Assembly: GCF_049860565.1 (NCBI RefSeq)
Contig: NZ_CP172056.1
Location: forward strand, 2,976,001-3,040,000
Direction: 5' to 3'
Origin: Desulfitobacterium_A nosdiversum
GTDB lineage: Bacteria > Bacillota > Desulfitobacteriia > Desulfitobacteriales > Desulfitobacteriaceae
Length of the DNA stretch: 64,000 nucleotides
The position numbers and the translations under genes are program-made. The stretch's first letter is position 1, and each line of letters opens with the position of its first letter. The notes under the pieces were generated by a model. The model worked only from the letters and a program-made list of their open reading frames with translations. It did no database searches and had not been told where the DNA came from. Positions 7,715 through 18,218 of this stretch are shown here, piece after piece.

Positions 7715-8938
7715 TTATTTTTTAACCCATTCCTCAACTGTTTTAACCCGGGTCAGCACTTGAGGATGAGTATAGCCGAACCACTCGATAAAAGATGGCG
7801 GAGATACATCTGAAAGGTTACGAGTCGCCAGGTCGATTTGCAATCGAATCGTGGACTGAACATCTTTAGTGAGTTGAACAGCTTCGATATCTGCTTGAGT
7901 TTCCATTTGCCTTGAAACATAATTTTGAAGAGGATTACTAAGAAAACTGACGATAAATATTAGGAATAAAAATAGAGGCCATGCTTCAGGCGAGTATTTT
8001 CCACTCGGGAAAAATGAATTTAAAACCAAGAACGAAATCTTCCAAAATAGAATACTTCCAATTACCCCGAGCAATAATCCTTTTAAAATATGATGGTATT
8101 TCCAATGTGCCATCTCATGAGCGATAACCGCTTGTATTTCATTTTGGTCATAGTCTTTGAACAAAGTATCATAAAGAACAATTCTTTGCGTTGTTCCAAC
8201 ACCTGTAAAATAGGCATTCGCTTTATTCGTTCTTCGGCTTGCATCCATGACCAAAATCTTATCGATTCGTAACCCTGCATTCTGGGCTAAATCATTAACC
8301 ATAGAAATAATTTGGGGATCTCTTACTTCTGTAAAATGATTAAATAAAGGAGAAATAACCACCGGCCATAGCAGGGTTTGAATAACAAGCCATCCGGAAA
8401 AGACAGCGGCTCCTACCATCCACCATGTTTTAGGCCATTGCTTAAACATCCCAAAAAGCAGTATGACTCCAAGAAAACTAAGTCCTAAATCCAAGATTGA
8501 GTTTTTCAGATCATCAATCCACCATGCGCCAAAACTTTGGTTTGTCAACCCCCAAAGATGCTGCCAATAATAATCGCTTAAAAAGTTAAAGGGGAAACTC
8601 AATAATTTTAGGATTAACCAAATTGTTATAAAAACAATGAGAATGCTCATCGATTCTTTTCCTCTGGAAATTCGCATCGCTGCGTTTGCAATGTTATGAA
8701 TTTGTCCAGAAAAAATAAACCAGCCTAAAAAGATGACTTGAGTTAAAAAGCTCAAAATATACGCGAGTTGGGGGATAAGGCTGTATGCTCTTCCCTTATC
8801 TGCTTGAGCAGTTCCAAAAACTTGAAAAGCCCACGGATCTATTTTTCCGGGGAAAACGGTAAACCAAAGGTACAAAAAACTAAGGATTACCGTAGCCAAA
8901 ATTAATATCAACAAAAGAGTATTTTGACGTAATGTCAA
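7715..8938 (-). CDS. M48-family membrane zinc metalloprotease (Ste24/CAAX protease-like)
   Basis: A 407-aa membrane protease. The zinc site is HEMAHWKYHH with the third ligand in the later ETQADIEA segment. Six to seven hydrophobic segments surround it, as in CAAX prenyl protease 1 and HtpX relatives. The TTG at 8938 is chosen because GGAGG lies 9 nt before it; the upstream GTG would directly abut that site. Expected role: membrane-protein quality control. No operon partner; a DUF1540 gene lies upstream. Confidence 0.88.
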   Translation of the reverse strand: MTLRQNTLLLILILATVILSFLYLWFTVFPGKIDPWAFQVFGTAQADKGRAYSLIPQLAYILSFLTQVIFLGWFIFSGQIHNIANAAMRISRGKESMSILIVFITIWLILKLLSFPFNFLSDYYWQHLWGLTNQSFGAWWIDDLKNSILDLGLSFLGVILLFGMFKQWPKTWWMVGAAVFSGWLVIQTLLWPVVISPLFNHFTEVRDPQIISMVNDLAQNAGLRIDKILVMDASRRTNKANAYFTGVGTTQRIVLYDTLFKDYDQNEIQAVIAHEMAHWKYHHILKGLLLGVIGSILFWKISFLVLNSFFPSGKYSPEAWPLFLFLIFIVSFLSNPLQNYVSRQMETQADIEAVQLTKDVQSTIRLQIDLATRNLSDVSPPSFIEWFGYTHPQVLTRVKTVEEWVKK

Positions 8939-9036
8939 TGATCCCACCCTCCCTATTATTTTTATTTTAGCAGCTCTTTAATTGTTATACTAATAAAGCG
9001 CAAAATATGGTTTATTATTTATCATTTATAATAATA

Positions 9037-9072
9037 AACACACCAGAAATCATTACTGATTCTAGTGTGTTC
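9037..9072. terminator. Hairpin after the DUF1540 gene
   Basis: AACACACCAGAA and TTCTAGTGTGTT form an imperfect stem extended by TCA/TGA. It lies just downstream (minus strand) of the DUF1540 stop and is followed by a T-rich stretch. Confidence 0.65.
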
Positions 9073-9098
9073 ATTATAACCTAAGATAAATTTGCAAA

Positions 9099-9452
9099 TT
9101 AACGCGGATAAAAAGTTTGGCACTCCGTTTGTTCAGCCGCAGAAGCAACATCATTTAAAATTTCAATTCCGTTTGCATTGCATATCTGGTCTGAGTTATA
9201 AGTACAATTAACGGCATCACAAAGAACATGCGGTTCCATTCTGTTATTACTCAACAATTGTTTTGCTGCGCCGCCATAATTCATATTCGTTATTGAAGAA
9301 ACATAATTTCCTAGTCCACGTGTACTAAAAGTGCCGCAAAATGTGGCGTCTCCGCTCGTCGTGCCGCCGCCTTGAACTTTGATTTCATCCGCACTGCAGA
9401 TCGTATTGTAATTATACAAACAATTAGCCGCATTGCATTTAAGTTTTTCCAT
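9099..9452 (-). CDS. DUF1540 protein with two cysteine-rich repeats
   Basis: A 117-aa protein made of two DUF1540 modules. Each has the pattern C-N-A-x-N-C-x-Y-N-x(5)-C-x-A: KCNAANCLYNYNTICSA at the N-terminus and LCDAVNCTYNSDQICNA in the second half, each closed by a later Cys (ATFCGTF, TECQTF). The spacing suggests a metal-bound or disulfide knot. Function is unknown; the domain is common in spore-forming Clostridia. The start ATG is preceded by GGGAGGATG; the longer reading includes the ribosome binding site itself. Confidence 0.85.
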   Translation of the reverse strand: MEKLKCNAANCLYNYNTICSADEIKVQGGGTTSGDATFCGTFSTRGLGNYVSSITNMNYGGAAKQLLSNNRMEPHVLCDAVNCTYNSDQICNANGIEILNDVASAAEQTECQTFYPR

Positions 9453-9523
9453 AAAACATCCTCCCAGCCAGCTCAAAATATTTTTATTTAGCTTGCGCTA
9501 ATTCCCCGCATTTTATACTCGAT

Positions 9524-12500
9524 TTACATTATAACTTGTATCAAATGTTCTTTTCCGTCATCGATTAGATCAATATCATTCTTCTCGATAAATTGTCCAT
9601 CATGCAGAATCCTTTCCACCCCTGTCATTTTTCCATGTAAATTTTCAACTTTAATTTTATAGTGTGAAGTTTCGTAGCGATAATCAATTTCAAATCCTTT
9701 CCAATGCGCGGGTATGCAAGGCCTTATCCTTAACTTTTGACCCTGTTTTGATAAACCTAAAATTCCTTCTAACCCTGCCTGATACATCCATCCTGCAGCT
9801 CCAGTGTACCAGGACCAGCCCCCGCGGCCGACATGCGGATGAACAGCATATATATCAGCGGCCATAACATAAGGCTCAACTTTATAGCGGGAAACTTCTT
9901 GAGCTGTCCGAGCATGATTGATCGGATTTAACATATTAAACAACTGCAAAGCCTTATTTCCTTCACCCATGGCAGCAAACGCCAATACTGACCAAATTGC
10001 TCCATGGGTATACTGACCGCCATTCTCTCGGACTCCTGGAACATATCCTTTAATATACCCCGGATCAACTGCTGATTCATTAAAAGGAGGCGTTAAAAGG
10101 AGTAACAGCCCCTCCTCTTTTCGCCAGAGATAGTTTTCCAATGCCGCCATTGAATCGATGACCCGGGAAGGACGAGCTGCTTCTGAAATCACACCCCAGG
10201 ATTGAGCAATTGCATCGATTTGACATTCTATGTTTTTGCTCGATCCCAGAGGAGTTCCATCGTCAAAGAAAGCACGTCTATACCAGCCGCCATCCCAAGC
10301 GTTTTTCTCTATATTTTCATTGATCTCCACTGAAATTTGTCTATACCGTTCTGCACGTTCCTGATCTGAATGGTTCTCACAAATGCCGGCAAAGCGTTTA
10401 AGAATCATAATAAGAAACCAGCCTAGCCAAACACTTTCCCCTTTGCCTTTTACCCCAATCCGACTAAAGCCGTCATTCCAGTCACCTGATCCAATTAAAG
10501 GAAGTCCATGGTCTCCAAATTTTAAACTTCTTTCAATTGCCCGAATGCAGTGATCATAAACGGTACCTAAATTTGCTGACTGTTGAGGAATAGAGTAACG
10601 TTCATCTTCTTTCTCCCCAAGAGGTTGATCTTGCAAATAAGGGATAACCTCCTCAAGCAGAGAATAGTCTTGAGTATGCTCGATGTAATCAGCAGTTACG
10701 AACGGCAGCCACAATAAATCATCCGAAAATTTCGTACGAATTCCCTTACTTTTCTCAGCGTGCCACCAATGTTGAACATCGCCTTCCGTAAATTGATGCG
10801 CACAATGCAATATAATTTGTGCACGAGTCTTTTCCGGAGCGATAAGTGTGAGCGCCATAACATCTTGAAGCTGATCACGGAAACCAAAAGCCCCACCTGA
10901 CTGATAAAAGGCAGAACGTGCCCAAAGACGGCACACGATCGTTTGATAAAGCAACCATCGGTTAAGAAGTAAGTCCATCGATTTTTCTGGGGTCTGTATG
11001 GTTACTCGGCTTAGCAGTTCTTGCCAATATTCTTGAACCTTATTAAAGGAATCGGCAATTTTAGTTTCATTTTTAAACTCTCTTAAGAAATCCTGAATCT
11101 CTTTAAGGCATCCACCTTCACCAAGAAAGAAGTAGAAACTTCGTTCCTCTTCTGGGGCAAGGCTTATTTTATACTGCAGAGCTCCACAAGGATCATACCC
11201 AGCACCAGTATTTCCCGATAAATTACTTCCCTCCAGAGCAATTGGATGTCCTAAATCTCTATTCCGTCCTATAAACTCTGTTCGATCACCTGTATAAGCA
11301 TCAACATCACTTCCAAAACCGCTTATAAAAGCAATTCTTTGTGCAAATTCCTCTTGATATGAATTTCTTGCTAAGAGAGCAGAGAGCTCTTGGTCATATT
11401 CCGTTAGAATAAAAGGAGAACTCAATTGACGGTTGATTCCCATAACCCATTCGACATAGTAAGTTAAACTCAATTCACGATCATAATCTGATTGGTTTTT
11501 TAGAGTAAGTTTCATAATTTTAAGCGGTTTATCAAGCGGAACGAACATTACCAGGTCTTGCTTCAGATTATGGCTTTCATGTCTAAAAACAGAATATCCC
11601 TGACCATGACGAATCTCGTATTCCGACTGATCATGGATTGGAGAAGGTGTTGAACTCCATATTGCACCTGTACGCAGGTCTTTAATAAAGAGCGCTTCAC
11701 CAGGAGGATCAAGAATCGGATCATTCGACCATGATGTTAATTTATTTTCTCGACTATTGCCAGACCAAGTATATCCTGCTCCACTTTCAGAGACTTGAAA
11801 ACCGAAATGAGGATTTGCAATGACATTGATCCAAGGAAGAGGTGTCCTTTTTCCATCACGAAGATAAATAATATACTCTGTACCCGCTTGATTATACCCA
11901 CCGAAACCGTTGAAATACAGAAGCTGAGATTCCTCAAAACGTGAATCCGTCTCCGGTAAAACTTTCTCTTCGCTAACGTTGTAAGAATTACCTGTTCTTT
12001 TTTCCGTGGCTGAAACAGCTTGAGCAATTTGTTTTCGTTTCTTGCGAAGCTGAACCGCACAAGACCCTTCCTCTCCATGGAAAACGACTTTTGCCGCAGA
12101 ATAAAGCAAAATTATATCTTCTTCAGGCATATGGCTTTGTTGCAGCAAGAAAACTCCGCCTGCATGGTTGATCAAATCACGGGCGTGTCCAATCGAAATA
12201 AGATCTCGCAGCATGTCCTGAAGCGTTTGAAAATAACCTGTTTCATTTTGATTTAAGATAACGAGGTCAACATAAAGCCCTCTCATCCGCCAATATTCGT
12301 GTATGGTTAAGAATTGCCGAACAAAATCGAGATGTTGCATTTCTTTGAGAGTAACTAAGATAATCGGTAAATCTCCTGATATCGAATAGGTCCACAATGA
12401 GGATTGACCTTTCCGATTTCTGCATAAATATTCGGCATAGTCACGACGTTCTGGGCTTAAATACAGAACTTGACCGCCTAAACTTAAAGCATCATTCGCT

Positions 12501-15500
12501 TGTGCTGCAGACAAATTCAAATGTTTCAGCTCCATCTGGCTTTGCATCCAGGACAATTCAAATACACGATCGATTACAGACGGTTCACGATATTTTTCGG
12601 CTAAGCGAATGACCGCTTCGCGAGTAGCTGCGATTCCTGTAGAAAATGATATTTTAGCTGTCTGCCCTGGTTTCAGAATAACTCTTTGTCTTAAACTCAT
12701 AATTGGATCAAGTACAGCTCCAACCGTGTTTGAGAGCGGTTGATTAAATTCCATAGCCTGAGGATTTTTGATACTTCCTCCACGGCCTATAAAACGCCCT
12801 CGATCTGTCTCATATTGAAGATTAGAAACCTCTTGGCCTTCAAAAGCTGCAACATGCATCAGCCAATTCCGTTCTTGTTCCGGGTTCCTTGGGCGCCGTA
12901 CAGCAATCAAAGCCTGATGAGCAAATTCAGTTTCAATAAATAAATTTGCAAAAGCAGGGTGTGCTAATTCATCCTGAGGACGCAGAAGAACAACCTCAAA
13001 ATAACTTGTAACCTCGATCGCTCGTTCATATTGGCTGTGATTTGTTAACGCAATCCTCCGTGTTTCAACATGATCCTCCGGTGAAACAACAACTTCCATC
13101 TTTGTTGTAATGTTGCCATCTTTACGAAAATACTCGATTCTGTCCGGAACATACGTTACACGATAATCTTCACCCGAATCCTGACAAGGTTGATGCGTAG
13201 CAGACCAATAATTCCCAGAGTTTAGGTTTTTAATATAAAAATACATTCCCCAGGCATCACGTGTTACATCCTCCCGCCAACGTGAAACAGCCAGACCGTT
13301 AAAGCGGCTGAATCCAGAGCCAGCATTTGTCATCATTACAGAATACTCACCATTTGATACAAAATGAGTAAGAGGCATAAGAGTATCTGCGCTTGTATAG
13401 CTGATAAATTGTTCTTCGCCATCGTTTTTTATAACATCATCTTTAAATTTTTGCATGACTTCCGGTGGAGGAACGATTTTTTGAATGCGTGGGATACGTT
13501 CCTGCAGCAACAGCTCAGTGGCTTGAACTAATGGATCCGAATGAAAGTGGTTTTGCATACGATTATCTAAGATTACATTCATTAAGGCCAAAAAACTCAT
13601 GCCTTGGTGATGAGCCATATAAGTTTTAACGATTTGGTATTTTTGCTTTAAAGTCACTCGTTCGCGCGTAAAATCGACAGCTTCATATAAACCATAACGA
13701 GAAGCAAAGCCCATTTCAATCATCTGACGTAAGTTGCTTAAAGCTTTTTCGGGTTCGATCTGCAAAGCCATGAAAGTAGCATATGGGGCAATAACTAATT
13801 CTTGAACTAATCCACGCTTTAATCCCAACCCAGGGACACCGAAAGCCTTATATTGATAATTCAGTTGAGGATCATAAGCAAAATAACCCGATTCAGAAAT
13901 TCCCCAAGGGGTTCCCTTTTCCGCGCCATAAAGGCGCTGAATTTCGATAACAGAACGATAAGTCTCATCTAATAAAGTGCCTGGATAATTTCTCATCAGC
14001 AAGAGCGGCATCATGAATTCAAACATAGTCCCACTCCACGAAACTAAGCTTCTTCGCCCTTTAACCTGAGTTAAAGCACGCCCCAGCCGAAACCAGTGTG
14101 ATTGCGGAACATCTCCTTTGGCAATCGCAATGAAACTTGCTTGCCGAGCTTCAGAAGCTAATAAATCATAATACGATTTATCAATTGTTCCTTCCTCTAC
14201 GTTATAGCCAATTGAAAAGAGTTGTTGTTTCCGATCGTATAGTGGCCGAAAATCTGTTTCGAGAGCAAGCGTTCTTATCTCCTTGCTCAAACTCGCTATT
14301 CTGAGCATAACTCCTTTTATTTTTTCAATTTGCTGATTAATAATAGTCCTTTCTTCGCTTTTGTCACCAAACTCTGCAGCCTTTTGATCATAAAATTCGA
14401 GGAGTTCTCTGAGACTTAAATATTCAGATTTATCCTTCGTAAAGTCGTTAACATTTGTTTGGGTAAAAAAAGCTTCTTGCCCAAGTGGATAAAAAAATGC
14501 AATTTCTTGAGAAAAGGAACTTAGCATTTTCCTAAACCGATCGATCCAATACTTTCCTTCTTCTTTACTCCCTACCTCAAGAGGCTCTTTTTCCCATTTA
14601 ATTAATAGGTCGTATAAGGATTTAATACTATACGTAACTCCACATAAAGATTCCCAATCTTTTTCCCAAGCGTCCCGGTGTTCGCTCCGTTCCTGATCCA
14701 TATATTCTTGAACTAAACGATACGTATCCGTTAAACCTGATTTTATCGGTTCAAAAAGGGATTTCTTTTCTAGTGTGCGTAATCCCTGGCTTAAGGTTAA
14801 AAGATAGACGGCCAAATTTCCGCTGTCTACGGTTGAAATATATTGAGGATGCAGAGGTTTAAGTGTCAAAGTGTCATACCAGTTATAAAAATGCCCCTTC
14901 CATTTATCCATTTTGGCTAACGTTTTCAAAGACTCTTCGATTCCAGTTAATGCTGAATCTAAAGTCTGATATCCCAATTCCAATGCCGCTAAATTTGAAA
15001 GCATTGCCAGTCCGATATTGGTAGGTGAAGTGCGATGAGCAATACCATTGGGAGGGTCAATTTGAACATTATCAGGAGGAAGCCAGCTCTCTTCACGTGT
15101 TACAAAGTCTTCAAAGAATGCCCAAATTTTCCGTGCCCAAATCCGCAATTCTTGGGTGTTTTCTTCCGAAATTTTGTCTGTCCTAAAGTTCATGGGTACA
15201 CTTAAAGTATAAGCCAGAAATGGCGAAATACCCCAGATAAAGCATAGAGAAAGAATAGCAGGAGTTTGATTAGGATTGACGAAAATAATTCCGCCTAAAA
15301 TCAAAACGAGCCCCACAAAAACTGACCACATTTTATAGACCGTTGTTTTTAAACTGAAGTTTGAACGTTGTTCGGCATCAGCTGCAGTTTCCCATTCCAA
15401 AAGATTTTGATGGGATAAGAATTGACGAAAAAGGCTTCGCACAATTGCATCCAATTGAATTATGGCTTGATACAGTAGTGTGGAAACTTGAAAAATCCAA

Positions 15501-18049
15501 GGATAAATCATTTCTCGAAAACTAACTGCAGAAGAAACCCTGCTTTTGTTTCGATTAAGCAGCCGATTAAGTAATGATAGCAAATTGGGTAAAAAAAGGC
15601 TGAAGCCAACAAATCCCAGCCAAAAATAAGGCAGTGTATTCAAAGAAAAACAGCCCAGAAGAATTAATAAAACCTGACTAGGGGCTTCAAGACTCCGGCG
15701 TAAATTATCGAAAATCTTCCATTTCGCTATAAATGGAAGCTCTTTAAACAGCCAGGGTAAAATCTGCCAGTCCCCGCGCACCCAGCGGTGCAATCGCTTA
15801 ATATAGGTTTGATATTTACTCGGATAACCATCAATTAATTCTATATCTGTGACAAGACCTGCTCTGGCATAAAGCCCTTCAAGAAGATCATGGCTTAATA
15901 CTTGGTTTTCAGGAAAAACATTACCCGTTACCCTATGGAAGATTTCAACATCATAAATTCCTTTACCCGTAAAAATTCCTTCATGAAAAACATCTTGATA
16001 AACATCTGATATCGCTGTTGTGTAAGGATCAATTCCCGTCTGCCCTGAAAACATGGAGGAAAAAGCCGAAGCTCGCGCACAAAAAATGGAGACTCCAACA
16101 CGAGGCTGCAATACCCCATACCCCTCAACAACACGAGTTCTTTCTTCATTTAAATGGGGGAGCTGTAAAGGGTGTGCTAACGTGCCAATCAGTTTTTTAG
16201 CAATTCCTCGAGGCAGTTCCGTATCTGCATCTAAAGTAATCACATACTTTATTTGATGTAGTTTTCCAAGATCACCTACTTTAACATCATAGCTGGTCGG
16301 TCCTTCTTGAAGTAACAATTGATTAAATTCAACAAGCTTTCCTCTTTTCCGCTCCCACCCCATCCAGACCTTTTCTGCATCATTCCAAAGTCTTTTACGA
16401 TTAAGAAAAAAGAATCCATCAGCTCGATATTTTCGATTCAGTTGTTCAATCCCCTGAACTGCAGTTTCTATTATTTGAAGATCATCAGCAAGATTTTGTT
16501 CAGATGCATCCTTAAAATCGCCAAGAAGTCCAAAATGTAAATTTGAATCTTGATTGGCTAAATAGTATATCTCCAGTTGTCCTATAAGTTCCTTTACTCG
16601 TTCGGCACTTGTTAAAAGTGCCGGCACTACAATTGCCGTGCGCAGTTCTTCCGGAACCCCTGCTCTTAATTCCAGTTTTGGAAAGAAAGTAGGAGTAACG
16701 GAGCGAGCAACTATCCAATTTATAACTGGAATACTTACTGCTGAAATTGGAATTAAAAGAATCAAAACAGCATATATCCAATTTCCGATATGCATTTGTT
16801 GACCCAAAAACAGAAGAGGAGCTAAAAAATAGATCATAATCACTGAAAGCAAAATTATACCCGTAAAATAGCTGACATGACTGTTATCACGCAACCAACG
16901 TTTAATTAAACTTCCTGCACGTTTAAATCCGTTCCATTCTTGCTCGAACTCTTTTTTAAAATCGTCCTTACCTTCTCCTAACAGATCAAATCCAATATGA
17001 CTTTTCTGTATCTCGCCAGTATCCGCTCGATTTTTTGCCCGTTCCAAAAGCCTTTGAGCGATAATCATTTCTGGGACCTTGTAAGAGCGTGCGAGTTTTT
17101 CAATCTGATGACGATATTCATCCCGAGAACCAAAATCCATTTTAATAAATATTCCGCTTGGGTCTTCTTCTAATATCTTCTCGACCGGGCTTATTTCTTC
17201 AAAAAAGCGCGGCCAATCTTCTTTAATAAGAAAACGGATGCTGGTAATTAAATGCCCCATAGAAACTTGGCACATTGCCTGTTTTTGATGTTCGAGTTTT
17301 GCAAGACTTTCTATTGACGCATTTTCTTTAGTCAAAAGGTCGTTAAATCTACGAAGCAAGGGCGTGGCATCAACCCCAAGTTCACGAATACGGGTAAGTA
17401 ACCGTTCCGCGTATGCCGAGGATTCAATCCGCGGTTGATCTGTCAAATTAAAAGGGTTTTCCCAATCTTTAGATGAGTGATCAATCTTAAGGAAAGGAGC
17501 AATCCAGTGTTCTGCCTCCTCTCGATCGTGTTGTGTCAAAATAATCTGCTTCACTAAATTATGAATATTTTCTAATAAAATGATTCTGAGCATGATTGGA
17601 ATGGCCCATAATTCAGCACTTGATAAAGGTGAAACTGTCTGATAGGCATTTGTAAAATCACGGAGGAGTTCTCTCGAGATCTGACAATCCGTATGAATTA
17701 CCAGCTCGTCCATTAATAGATAGATGCGCGGAATATTCTTAGATTTGTTTTCTGTTATACAGGGTAATTCACGTTCATATTTTCGAGGTAAATTTTGTTT
17801 AATATCTTGCCGCAAATCTTTAAGAAGGTAGTAGTTATCAAGAAACCATTCAGCCGCCGGCACTCTATCCGATGTTTTTTGAATATAATCATTAATCTCT
17901 TCATATGCCTTTTGGAGATACATGGTATTTTCTTTAACTTTCAAAAACAGCCTGCTTTTACCTTTCTCAATATCGGCTTGGAGATGAGTTTGAGCAATAT
18001 TTTTAGCATAATCCAGCAATTCTTCGTGATTTAGAATCGTTTTAACCAC
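9524..18049 (-). CDS. Cyclic beta-1,2-glucan synthase-like protein (NdvB/ChvB family)
   Basis: This is the largest gene here, 2841 aa, close to the 2.8-2.9 k residues of ChvB/NdvB. The GTG start is chosen because GGAG lies 9 nt upstream. Order seen: N-terminal helical region; membrane segments near residues 393-450; a glycosyltransferase core with TLDADTELPRG (about 608), HDLLEGLYARAG and RWVRGDWQ; a second membrane cluster (about 800-950); a glycoamylase-like region; then two glucan-binding/GH94 phosphorylase-type modules ending with GSGDWNDGFS (about 2520), which holds the GH94 catalytic Asp. Family knowledge: such enzymes start, extend, trim and cyclise UDP-glucose-derived glucan. All key motifs appear intact. 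Confidence 0.9.
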   Translation of the reverse strand: MVKTILNHEELLDYAKNIAQTHLQADIEKGKSRLFLKVKENTMYLQKAYEEINDYIQKTSDRVPAAEWFLDNYYLLKDLRQDIKQNLPRKYERELPCITENKSKNIPRIYLLMDELVIHTDCQISRELLRDFTNAYQTVSPLSSAELWAIPIMLRIILLENIHNLVKQIILTQHDREEAEHWIAPFLKIDHSSKDWENPFNLTDQPRIESSAYAERLLTRIRELGVDATPLLRRFNDLLTKENASIESLAKLEHQKQAMCQVSMGHLITSIRFLIKEDWPRFFEEISPVEKILEEDPSGIFIKMDFGSRDEYRHQIEKLARSYKVPEMIIAQRLLERAKNRADTGEIQKSHIGFDLLGEGKDDFKKEFEQEWNGFKRAGSLIKRWLRDNSHVSYFTGIILLSVIMIYFLAPLLFLGQQMHIGNWIYAVLILLIPISAVSIPVINWIVARSVTPTFFPKLELRAGVPEELRTAIVVPALLTSAERVKELIGQLEIYYLANQDSNLHFGLLGDFKDASEQNLADDLQIIETAVQGIEQLNRKYRADGFFFLNRKRLWNDAEKVWMGWERKRGKLVEFNQLLLQEGPTSYDVKVGDLGKLHQIKYVITLDADTELPRGIAKKLIGTLAHPLQLPHLNEERTRVVEGYGVLQPRVGVSIFCARASAFSSMFSGQTGIDPYTTAISDVYQDVFHEGIFTGKGIYDVEIFHRVTGNVFPENQVLSHDLLEGLYARAGLVTDIELIDGYPSKYQTYIKRLHRWVRGDWQILPWLFKELPFIAKWKIFDNLRRSLEAPSQVLLILLGCFSLNTLPYFWLGFVGFSLFLPNLLSLLNRLLNRNKSRVSSAVSFREMIYPWIFQVSTLLYQAIIQLDAIVRSLFRQFLSHQNLLEWETAADAEQRSNFSLKTTVYKMWSVFVGLVLILGGIIFVNPNQTPAILSLCFIWGISPFLAYTLSVPMNFRTDKISEENTQELRIWARKIWAFFEDFVTREESWLPPDNVQIDPPNGIAHRTSPTNIGLAMLSNLAALELGYQTLDSALTGIEESLKTLAKMDKWKGHFYNWYDTLTLKPLHPQYISTVDSGNLAVYLLTLSQGLRTLEKKSLFEPIKSGLTDTYRLVQEYMDQERSEHRDAWEKDWESLCGVTYSIKSLYDLLIKWEKEPLEVGSKEEGKYWIDRFRKMLSSFSQEIAFFYPLGQEAFFTQTNVNDFTKDKSEYLSLRELLEFYDQKAAEFGDKSEERTIINQQIEKIKGVMLRIASLSKEIRTLALETDFRPLYDRKQQLFSIGYNVEEGTIDKSYYDLLASEARQASFIAIAKGDVPQSHWFRLGRALTQVKGRRSLVSWSGTMFEFMMPLLLMRNYPGTLLDETYRSVIEIQRLYGAEKGTPWGISESGYFAYDPQLNYQYKAFGVPGLGLKRGLVQELVIAPYATFMALQIEPEKALSNLRQMIEMGFASRYGLYEAVDFTRERVTLKQKYQIVKTYMAHHQGMSFLALMNVILDNRMQNHFHSDPLVQATELLLQERIPRIQKIVPPPEVMQKFKDDVIKNDGEEQFISYTSADTLMPLTHFVSNGEYSVMMTNAGSGFSRFNGLAVSRWREDVTRDAWGMYFYIKNLNSGNYWSATHQPCQDSGEDYRVTYVPDRIEYFRKDGNITTKMEVVVSPEDHVETRRIALTNHSQYERAIEVTSYFEVVLLRPQDELAHPAFANLFIETEFAHQALIAVRRPRNPEQERNWLMHVAAFEGQEVSNLQYETDRGRFIGRGGSIKNPQAMEFNQPLSNTVGAVLDPIMSLRQRVILKPGQTAKISFSTGIAATREAVIRLAEKYREPSVIDRVFELSWMQSQMELKHLNLSAAQANDALSLGGQVLYLSPERRDYAEYLCRNRKGQSSLWTYSISGDLPIILVTLKEMQHLDFVRQFLTIHEYWRMRGLYVDLVILNQNETGYFQTLQDMLRDLISIGHARDLINHAGGVFLLQQSHMPEEDIILLYSAAKVVFHGEEGSCAVQLRKKRKQIAQAVSATEKRTGNSYNVSEEKVLPETDSRFEESQLLYFNGFGGYNQAGTEYIIYLRDGKRTPLPWINVIANPHFGFQVSESGAGYTWSGNSRENKLTSWSNDPILDPPGEALFIKDLRTGAIWSSTPSPIHDQSEYEIRHGQGYSVFRHESHNLKQDLVMFVPLDKPLKIMKLTLKNQSDYDRELSLTYYVEWVMGINRQLSSPFILTEYDQELSALLARNSYQEEFAQRIAFISGFGSDVDAYTGDRTEFIGRNRDLGHPIALEGSNLSGNTGAGYDPCGALQYKISLAPEEERSFYFFLGEGGCLKEIQDFLREFKNETKIADSFNKVQEYWQELLSRVTIQTPEKSMDLLLNRWLLYQTIVCRLWARSAFYQSGGAFGFRDQLQDVMALTLIAPEKTRAQIILHCAHQFTEGDVQHWWHAEKSKGIRTKFSDDLLWLPFVTADYIEHTQDYSLLEEVIPYLQDQPLGEKEDERYSIPQQSANLGTVYDHCIRAIERSLKFGDHGLPLIGSGDWNDGFSRIGVKGKGESVWLGWFLIMILKRFAGICENHSDQERAERYRQISVEINENIEKNAWDGGWYRRAFFDDGTPLGSSKNIECQIDAIAQSWGVISEAARPSRVIDSMAALENYLWRKEEGLLLLLTPPFNESAVDPGYIKGYVPGVRENGGQYTHGAIWSVLAFAAMGEGNKALQLFNMLNPINHARTAQEVSRYKVEPYVMAADIYAVHPHVGRGGWSWYTGAAGWMYQAGLEGILGLSKQGQKLRIRPCIPAHWKGFEIDYRYETSHYKIKVENLHGKMTGVERILHDGQFIEKNDIDLIDDGKEHLIQVIM

Positions 18050-18168
18050 ATAGATCCACTCCACAGTCTAGCAATGTATTTCAATTTTAAATAAGCAGTC
18101 TTTATGAATTATACCCATTTCTTTATTTATCATGCTTTATAGCCATAGGGTTTTGCCTTAAACATAAA

Positions 18169-18192
18169 AAGAGGATGCCATCCGGCACCCTC
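18169..18192 (-). terminator. Intrinsic terminator of ftsK
   Basis: AGAGGATGCC and GGCACCCTCT pair with a 4-nt loop just past the ftsK stop; TTTTTATG follows on the minus strand. Confidence 0.8.
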
Positions 18193-18218
18193 TAAAAGTA
18201 ATTCGTTCATTAATTAAA

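Noticed and set aside
15928..16781. Several ORFs on both strands inside the glucan synthase gene
   Set aside because: All are shadows of the large intact reading frame, whose motifs are continuous through this part.
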